Assembly (NCBI GenBank): GCA_038116745.1
Contig: JAYODW010000055.1
Span: 1 to 27,452 of the forward strand
Length of the DNA stretch: 27,452 nucleotides
DNA from: JAYODW01 sp038116745
Lineage (GTDB): Bacteria; Pseudomonadota; Gammaproteobacteria; Ga0077536
Reading direction: 5' to 3'
A model generated the notes under the pieces. It searched no databases, had not been told where the DNA came from, and worked only from the letters and a program-made list of their open reading frames with translations. Position 1 is the first letter of the stretch, and each line of letters begins with the position of its first letter. This document shows positions 22,774 through 27,452 of this stretch, one piece after another. Both the position numbers and the translations under genes were made by a program.

Positions 22774-23769
22774 ATGCGCGATCGCAAGCAACGATGGCTC
22801 ACGGTCGGGCTCTGCGGCGTCACGGTCTTTTTGTTTTTACTGTCGCTCTCCAGTGGGCCGGTTTATCTGTCTCCGGGAAAAATCCTCGCTCTGGCACTGC
22901 AGGGGCATGAGGAGCCGCTGCGGATTGTGCTGTTCGAAATTCGCCTGCCGCGTGCCCTGCTGGCGGCGCTCGTGGGCGCCACGCTCGGGCTCAGCGGCGC
23001 TGCGCTGCAGGGTCTGCTGCTCAACCCGCTCGCGGAACCTGGAGTTATCGGTATATCCGGCTGTGCTGCACTCGGCGCTGTTGTCGTTTTTTATTCCGGG
23101 CTTGGAGCTGTCGGCATCTGGCTATTGCCGCTCGGCGGAATGACAGGCGCCTTACTGGCGGTTGCCCTGCTCTACGGGCTGGCCGGTCGCCGCGGCGGAA
23201 CTCAGACGCTGATCCTGGCGGGGATAGCGATAAACAGCATCGCCGCTGCGCTGACCAGCCTGGCCCTCAACCTGGCCGAAAGTCCTTTTGCCGCCTACGA
23301 CATTTTTTTCTGGCTGATGGGCTCTCTGGCCGACCGCAGCATTGAACACGTTCTGCTGATGCTGCCTTTCACCCTCCTCGGCTGGGTGCTCCTGCTGTCG
23401 ACCGCTGCGTCCCTCGACGCGCTGAGCCTGGGAGAAGACACGGCGCGCAGCCTCGGTGTCTCCCTGCTCCGCGTTCGACGCCGCATGATTATCGGGACGG
23501 CACTTGCAGTCGGCAGTGCAGTTTCAGTCTGCGGCATGATCGGCTTTGTCGGACTGCTTGTGCCCCACATATTGCGCCCTCTGTGTGGACATCGCCCCGG
23601 CGCGCTGCTGCCGGCATCCGCCCTGGGAGGTGCTGGCCTGTTGCTCGCAGCGGACCTTGCCACCCGGATCCCGCTCGGCGTCGGCGAGTTGAAGCTCGGC
23701 GTGGTCACCGCACTGGTAGGCGCGCCTTTTTTTATTCATCTCGTCCTGCAGCAGCGCAACGCATCGTGA
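22774..23769 (+). CDS. ABC transporter permease, BtuC/FecCD family
   Basis: This encodes about 331 residues with around nine to ten membrane helices. Family signatures are RLPRALLAALVGATLGLSGAALQGLLLNPLAEP and GVIGISGCAALGA in the first third, and, near the end, RSLGVSLLRVRRRMIIG, ALAVGSAVSVCGMIGFVGLLVPHILR (the coupling helix that meets the ATPase) and LATRIPLGVGELKLGVVTALVGAPFFIHLVL. It forms the inner-membrane channel for the binding protein encoded upstream. The start may be the ATG at 22774 or a TTG at 22744 whose last two bases overlap the preceding stop. The stop overlaps the GTG of the ATPase gene. Confidence 0.92.
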   Translation: MRDRKQRWLTVGLCGVTVFLFLLSLSSGPVYLSPGKILALALQGHEEPLRIVLFEIRLPRALLAALVGATLGLSGAALQGLLLNPLAEPGVIGISGCAALGAVVVFYSGLGAVGIWLLPLGGMTGALLAVALLYGLAGRRGGTQTLILAGIAINSIAAALTSLALNLAESPFAAYDIFFWLMGSLADRSIEHVLLMLPFTLLGWVLLLSTAASLDALSLGEDTARSLGVSLLRVRRRMIIGTALAVGSAVSVCGMIGFVGLLVPHILRPLCGHRPGALLPASALGGAGLLLAADLATRIPLGVGELKLGVVTALVGAPFFIHLVLQQRNAS

Positions 23770-24578
23770 AGCTGCTCACGGCGTCCGCGGTGTCCTTGCG
23801 CTACGGCGATACATCGATCCTCGAGGGGGTGTCACTGGACGTGATCCGCGGTGACTGCATTGGCCTGATCGGACCAAACGGGGCCGGCAAAACGTCTCTG
23901 CTGCGCATTCTGGCCGGTCTGACGTTACCGACCGCGGGACTGATCAGTCTGACCGGCATCGACGAATCGGAGGCGGAAACCTACGCTGGCGGCGGGCGCG
24001 TCGGCTACCACGCGCAAAGCCCCGAAATGCACTGGCCGCTTCCCGTGAAAGTCATCGTTGCGCTGGGTCGTTTCCCTTATGCAGGCTCCGTTGATCGTCT
24101 CACGCCACATGATGAACAGGCTGTCTTGAACGCATGCCGCCTGATGCAGATTGAACATCTGCTGGATCGACGCAGCAGCACGCTCTCCGGCGGCGAGCTT
24201 GCCCGCGTGCACATGGCACGGCTGCTCGCCTCAGAACCCACGCTCATACTGGCGGATGAACCGGTAGCCAACCTGGATCCGCGCCATCAAACCGGGATTC
24301 TGTCCGCGCTCAAGCGACACGCGGAGCTATCGGGCGCGACCGTTGTGGTCCTGCACGATCTGGCGCTTGCCGCACGCTTCTGCACCCGCCTGGTCATGAT
24401 GAAGAATGGCCGGGTCCTGGCCGACGGCAGCCCGAAGGCCGTGCTCAGCAGCACACTGCTTGAAGCGTGCTTCGATGTAGACGAGAGTTATCGGCGATAC
24501 AGCGGCATCCAGGCGGTTCTCACCGCGGCGGATTGCCACCCCGCCTCGCCACCAGCAGAAGAGGATGCCCGATCGTGA
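23766..24578 (+). CDS. ABC transporter ATP-binding protein, BtuD/FecE/HmuV type
   Basis: This encodes 270 residues. Walker A is GPNGAGKT (36-43), the Q-loop is at Gln84, the signature is LSGGE (140-144), Walker B is LILADEP (160-166) and the H-loop is His197. VIVALGRFPYAG is typical of metal-chelate importers (siderophore, heme, cobalamin). The GTG start at 23766 overlaps the permease stop as GTGA, and upstream in-frame starts would lie inside the permease gene and add no domain. A non-conserved tail of about 30 residues follows the ATPase core. Its own stop overlaps the GTG of the flavin oxidoreductase gene. Confidence 0.93.
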   Translation: MKLLTASAVSLRYGDTSILEGVSLDVIRGDCIGLIGPNGAGKTSLLRILAGLTLPTAGLISLTGIDESEAETYAGGGRVGYHAQSPEMHWPLPVKVIVALGRFPYAGSVDRLTPHDEQAVLNACRLMQIEHLLDRRSSTLSGGELARVHMARLLASEPTLILADEPVANLDPRHQTGILSALKRHAELSGATVVVLHDLALAARFCTRLVMMKNGRVLADGSPKAVLSSTLLEACFDVDESYRRYSGIQAVLTAADCHPASPPAEEDARS

Positions 24579-25588
24579 AAGAACCCCGACTGCGCTTCGG
24601 ATTGTGGTACTCGTTCAGGAACCCTGCCGCCTGGGAGACCGATTACGCCCGCCTTTACGCTGAGCATCTTGCCCAGATCGCGTGGGCCGAAACCATCGGT
24701 TATCACGACGTCTGGCTGACCGAGCATCATTTCTGTGAAGACGGTCACGCGCCTTCGATCCTGCCCCTGGCCGCGGCGGTGGCGGCACGCACCCGCACCA
24801 TCCGGATCGGTACAGGTGTGTTGCTGCTTCCCCTGCACAACGCAGTCCGGGTTGCGGAAGACGGAGCTACCATCGACATCCTCTCCAACGGGCGCTTCGA
24901 ACTCGGCGTCGGCGTTGGTTACCGCCCACAGGAATTTACCGGGCTCGGCGTCTCACCCGCTGATCGCGCGAGCCTGATGGACGAGGGTCTCGAGATCATC
25001 CGGCGACTGTGGGAGGGGGAAAGCCTCGATTTTCAGGGCAAGCACTACCAGCTGGAAGGTCTCAAACTAGCTCCTTTACCGGTGCAGCGCCCGCGCCCGC
25101 CACTCTGGGTCGGTGGCTTTGCACCCGCGGCAGCCCGGCGCGCTGCACGACTCGGTGATGGCTACATCGGCACCGGGGATATGAGCGTTCAGGCGCAACA
25201 GTTCAAAGCGGCCTGGCAGCAGGCACACGGAGACGCCCCGGCCAGGTTGGCCGGTGGGCATTTCTGGCTGGTCGTTTCGCGCGAGCCGCAGCGCACCTTC
25301 AAGGCTATTGCGCCGCATGTGCTGTACCAGATCCAGGTGTACAACCAGTGGCTGGGAGATGCCGGCCAGGCCTTATTTCCGGCCATCTCAAGCGCCGATG
25401 AACTGGCAGAGCTCGGTATTCTGCTCTGCGTGAGTCCCCAGGAAGCGGTCGACCTCATCGGTACGTATGCAGAGCAGACCGGGATCGAGCGTTATTACAC
25501 CTGGACTATCCCGCCGGGCTACGACGTCTCACGTATGAACGAGCATCTTGCCCTGTTCGCGGAAAGCGTCATACCGCACTTTGCCTGA
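24575..25588 (+). CDS. Luciferase-like (LLM class) flavin-dependent oxidoreductase
   Basis: This encodes 337 residues of the bacterial luciferase-like family, TIM-barrel enzymes that use FMNH2 or F420. Typical stretches are LAQIAWAETIGYHDVWLTEHHF, IRIGTGVLLLPLHNAVRVAEDGATIDILSNGRFELGVGVGYRP (positions about 75-115), LDEGLEIIRRLWEGE-like helix, and PPLWVGGFAPAAARRAARLGDGYI. The start is GTG at 24575, overlapping the ATPase stop as GTGA; upstream frame extension is inside the ATPase gene. The tight coupling to an ABC importer suggests that the enzyme acts on the imported compound, for example in cofactor or chelator breakdown, but the substrate cannot be named. Confidence 0.88.
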   Translation: MKEPRLRFGLWYSFRNPAAWETDYARLYAEHLAQIAWAETIGYHDVWLTEHHFCEDGHAPSILPLAAAVAARTRTIRIGTGVLLLPLHNAVRVAEDGATIDILSNGRFELGVGVGYRPQEFTGLGVSPADRASLMDEGLEIIRRLWEGESLDFQGKHYQLEGLKLAPLPVQRPRPPLWVGGFAPAAARRAARLGDGYIGTGDMSVQAQQFKAAWQQAHGDAPARLAGGHFWLVVSREPQRTFKAIAPHVLYQIQVYNQWLGDAGQALFPAISSADELAELGILLCVSPQEAVDLIGTYAEQTGIERYYTWTIPPGYDVSRMNEHLALFAESVIPHFA

Positions 25589-25612
25589 GGCAGTAGCCGG
25601 GCGGCGCCACGC

Positions 25613-27139
25613 TCAGGCTTCGACCTTGACCGGGATCTTCCCGATGCGGCTCTGCCACTCGCGCGGTCCGGTCTGGTGCACCGAGGTGCCATTGCAGTCG
25701 ACCGCCACCGTCACCGGCATGTCCTCGACGACGAATTCGTGGATTGCCTCCATCCCCAGATCTTCGAAGGCCACGACCCGGGATTGGCGGATTGCCTTAC
25801 TGACAAGGTAGGCAGCGCCCCCGACGGCCATCAGATACACCGCGCGGTGACGCTTGATGGCCTCCAGCCCCGCCGGACCGCGCTCGGCCTTGCCAATCAT
25901 GCCCATGAGGCCAGTGCGGCCCAGCATCATCTCGGTAAATTTATCCATGCGCGTTGAAGTCGTCGGTCCGGCGGGGCCGACCACTTCCTCGCGCACGGGA
26001 TCCACAGGGCCGACGTAGTAAATAAACCGATTGGTGAAATCGACCCCGTCCGGCAGGGATTCCCCACGCTCCAACAGGTCCTGGATCCGCTTATGCGCCG
26101 CGTCGCGTCCCGTCAGCATTGCGCCGGATAGCAGCAGGGTTTCGCCAGGACGCCAGGACTCAATCTCTTCGCGGGTAACCTGATCGAGATTCACCCGACG
26201 TGCGCTTGCGCCGGCTGACCAGGTGATCTCCGGCCAGTCCTCGAGGCGCGGCGGCGGCAGCTCGGCGACTCCGGAGCCGTCCAGACAGAAATGCACGTGG
26301 CGGGTGGCGGCGCAGTTCGGGATCATCGCCACCGGCTTCGAGGCCGCGTGTGTCGGGTAGTCCTTGATTTTGACGTCCAGCACGGTCGTCAACCCACCGA
26401 GGCCCTGCGCGCCTATCCCGAGCGCATTCACTTTTTCATAGAGCTCGATGCGGAGCTCCTCGATCGCGCTGTGTGGCCCGCGCTGAAGGAGCTCCTGCAT
26501 ATCGATCGGATCCATCAGCGCGTCTTTTGCCATGACCATGGCTTTCTCCGCGGTGCCTCCAATCCCGATCCCGAGCATGCCCGGCGGGCACCAGCCAGCC
26601 CCCATGGTCGGAACGGTTTTCAGTACCCAATCGACGATGCTGTCTGAAGGGTTGAGCATGATGAACTTGCTCTTGTTTTCAGAGCCACCGCCCTTGGCCG
26701 CCACGGTGATGTCAAGCTTGTCCCCGGCGACGAGCTCCGTGTGAATTACCGCAGGCGTGTTGTCGCGGGTGTTCGTCCTCGCCCCCGCAGGATCCGACAG
26801 CACCGAGGCACGCAGTTTGTTATCGGGGTGCAGGTAAGCACGCCGCACGCCCTCGTTGATCATGTCCTCCAGCACCATGCTGTCCTGCCAGCGGACCTGC
26901 ATGCCTACGCGGCAGAACACTGTCACGATCCCGGTGTCCTGACAGATCGGACGATGCCCCTCGGCACACATGCGGGAGTTGATCAGGATCTGGGCAATCG
27001 CGTCCCGCGCGGCAGAAGACTCCTCAACCTCATAGGCACGCGTCAGGTTCTGGATGTAATCCGCCGGGTGGTAGTAAGAAATGTACTGAAGCGCGTCGGC
27101 GACGCTCTGGATGACATCTTCTGCCTTGATCGCGGCCAC
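25613..27139 (-). CDS. Class I (iron-sulfur) fumarate hydratase
   Basis: This encodes 508 residues with the alpha and beta domains of class I fumarases fused, as in FumA/FumB, which hydrate fumarate to malate. The three cysteines that hold the [4Fe-4S] cluster are Cys66 (PICQDTG), Cys184 (GWCPPG) and Cys276 (PNCAATRH). The alpha domain has AKGGGSENKSKF and GIGIGGTAEKAM; the beta domain has LSGAMLTGRDAAHKRI, VGPAGPTTSTRMDKFTEMML and FEDLGMEAIHEF. A GTG start has GAGGAG eight bases upstream. It converges on the flavin oxidoreductase and is divergent from the TonB receptor. Such fumarases are oxygen- and iron-sensitive. Confidence 0.96.
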   Translation of the reverse strand: MAAIKAEDVIQSVADALQYISYYHPADYIQNLTRAYEVEESSAARDAIAQILINSRMCAEGHRPICQDTGIVTVFCRVGMQVRWQDSMVLEDMINEGVRRAYLHPDNKLRASVLSDPAGARTNTRDNTPAVIHTELVAGDKLDITVAAKGGGSENKSKFIMLNPSDSIVDWVLKTVPTMGAGWCPPGMLGIGIGGTAEKAMVMAKDALMDPIDMQELLQRGPHSAIEELRIELYEKVNALGIGAQGLGGLTTVLDVKIKDYPTHAASKPVAMIPNCAATRHVHFCLDGSGVAELPPPRLEDWPEITWSAGASARRVNLDQVTREEIESWRPGETLLLSGAMLTGRDAAHKRIQDLLERGESLPDGVDFTNRFIYYVGPVDPVREEVVGPAGPTTSTRMDKFTEMMLGRTGLMGMIGKAERGPAGLEAIKRHRAVYLMAVGGAAYLVSKAIRQSRVVAFEDLGMEAIHEFVVEDMPVTVAVDCNGTSVHQTGPREWQSRIGKIPVKVEA

Positions 27140-27192
27140 GTGGCTCTCCTCAAAAACGCCAATAAATAAACGGCGCGCAGTCTATCATCGTG

Positions 27193-27220
27193 GCCCCGGC
27201 ATCTCAGGGGATGCCGGGGC
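27193..27220. repeat. Perfect 11-base inverted repeat in the fumarase/TonB receptor divergent gap
   Basis: GCCCCGGCATC (27193-27203) and GATGCCGGGGC (27210-27220) form a perfect GC-rich 11-base stem with a six-base loop. It is 53 bases upstream of the fumarase start and just upstream of the receptor promoter candidate. No T-run follows on either strand, so it is not a standard terminator. It may shape the fumarase leader RNA or be a protein-binding site. Confidence 0.6.
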
Positions 27221-27232
27221 ACTCACAAGCTA

Positions 27233-27260
27233 TTGATTTTGAGTCTCAACCGACTACACT
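27233..27260 (+). promoter_or_regulatory. Candidate promoter of the TonB-dependent receptor
   Basis: TTGATT (27233-27238) and TACACT (27255-27260) are 16 bases apart, about 73 bases before the ATG. No clear Fur box overlaps it. Consensus match only. Confidence 0.45.
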
Positions 27261-27333
27261 CGCGCCCGCGGCGACCGGTATAAAAATGACAAAAACCGGC
27301 GCAGATTCAGCTTTTACCGGGGAACAGGAAAAC

Positions 27334-27452
27334 ATGATCAAACGCCTCTTTAAAACGAGCGCAGTGGCCGCCCTTATCGGGGTCACGGCGGCGCCTGTGC
27401 ACGCAGAAGTGCTGGAAGAAGTGGTAGTAACTGCACAGAAGCGCGAGCAAAG
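27334..27452 (+). CDS. TonB-dependent outer-membrane receptor, N-terminal part (cut by window end)
   Basis: The ATG at 27334 has AGGAA a few bases upstream. The first 24 residues form a signal peptide (MIKRLFKTSAVAALIGVTAA, cleavage near PVHA-EV). The mature protein begins LEEVVVTAQKREQ, the TonB-box/plug start found in many TonB-dependent receptors of marine and oligotrophic proteobacteria. The barrel lies beyond the window, so the ligand cannot be judged. The frame stays open to the last base. Confidence 0.85.
   Translation, partial: MIKRLFKTSAVAALIGVTAAPVHAEVLEEVVVTAQKREQ

Noticed and set aside
27193..27220. Rho-independent terminator
   Set aside because: No T-run follows the stem on either strand, and it lies between two divergent gene starts where a terminator is not expected.
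1..27452. CRISPR array, tRNA or rRNA genes, insertion sequences, integrase
   Set aside because: No regularly spaced repeats, tRNA-like sequence, rRNA sequence or transposase/integrase motifs were seen when reading the window; no dedicated search could be run.

Overview
The window is a dense, GC-rich stretch of chromosome from a proteobacterium, most likely a gammaproteobacterium. The support is aceK (isocitrate dehydrogenase kinase/phosphatase), a class I AroG-type DAHP synthase, a class I iron-sulfur fumarase, a Feo iron importer behind a Fur-like box, and the start of a TonB-dependent receptor whose mature N-terminus (EEVVVTAQKREQ) is typical of that family. A run of exactly 100 N (4437-4536) inside lhr marks a scaffold join, so this is a draft or metagenome assembly. 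No tRNA, rRNA, CRISPR array, transposase or integrase is visible.

Layout. 1-80: end of a possible membrane protein. 81-2844: an accessory-looking block with an FHA-domain protein of unknown role behind an AT-rich promoter, facing a hipBA-type toxin-antitoxin pair. 2845-8222 (minus): the long helicase gene lhr, then a glycerate 2-kinase. 8319-9410 (plus): a TrmO-like tRNA methyltransferase and an IalB-family secreted protein. 9390-11287 (minus): DNA photolyase coupled to a DUF192 protein. 11434-12983 (plus): a secreted MxaD-like SRPBCC protein and a YVTN beta-propeller protein. 12998-14697 (minus): a PqiA-like membrane protein coupled to a Rossmann-fold epimerase-like protein. 15002-18071 (plus): icd and aceK. 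18184-20794 (plus): feoA-feoA-feoB. 20883-25588 (plus): a tightly packed run of DAHP synthase, a BtuF/FecB-type binding protein, permease, ATPase and a luciferase-like flavin oxidoreductase. 25613-27139 (minus): class I fumarase. 27334-end (plus): TonB-dependent receptor, cut off.

How the genes fit together. Three themes stand out. First, central carbon control: isocitrate dehydrogenase carries the serine that AceK phosphorylates and sits directly upstream of aceK, apart from the usual aceBA genes; fumarase and glycerate kinase are also present. Second, metal or cofactor uptake: Feo, a BtuCDF/FecBCDE-like ABC importer and a TonB receptor. Third, a possible defence or stress block at the left end.

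The most unusual item is the HipA protein. Its reading frame is intact and full length, but the catalytic aspartate, the metal-binding asparagine and the DFG-like aspartate of HipA kinases are all replaced, and the autophosphorylation loop is altered, while its HipB partner, promoter and two matching operator-like sites look intact. It looks like a HipA pseudokinase kept under HipB control. Other items to follow are an orphan MxaD/beta-propeller pair, a flavin oxidoreductase locked into an importer operon, and a signal peptide encoded inside the end of the DAHP synthase gene.
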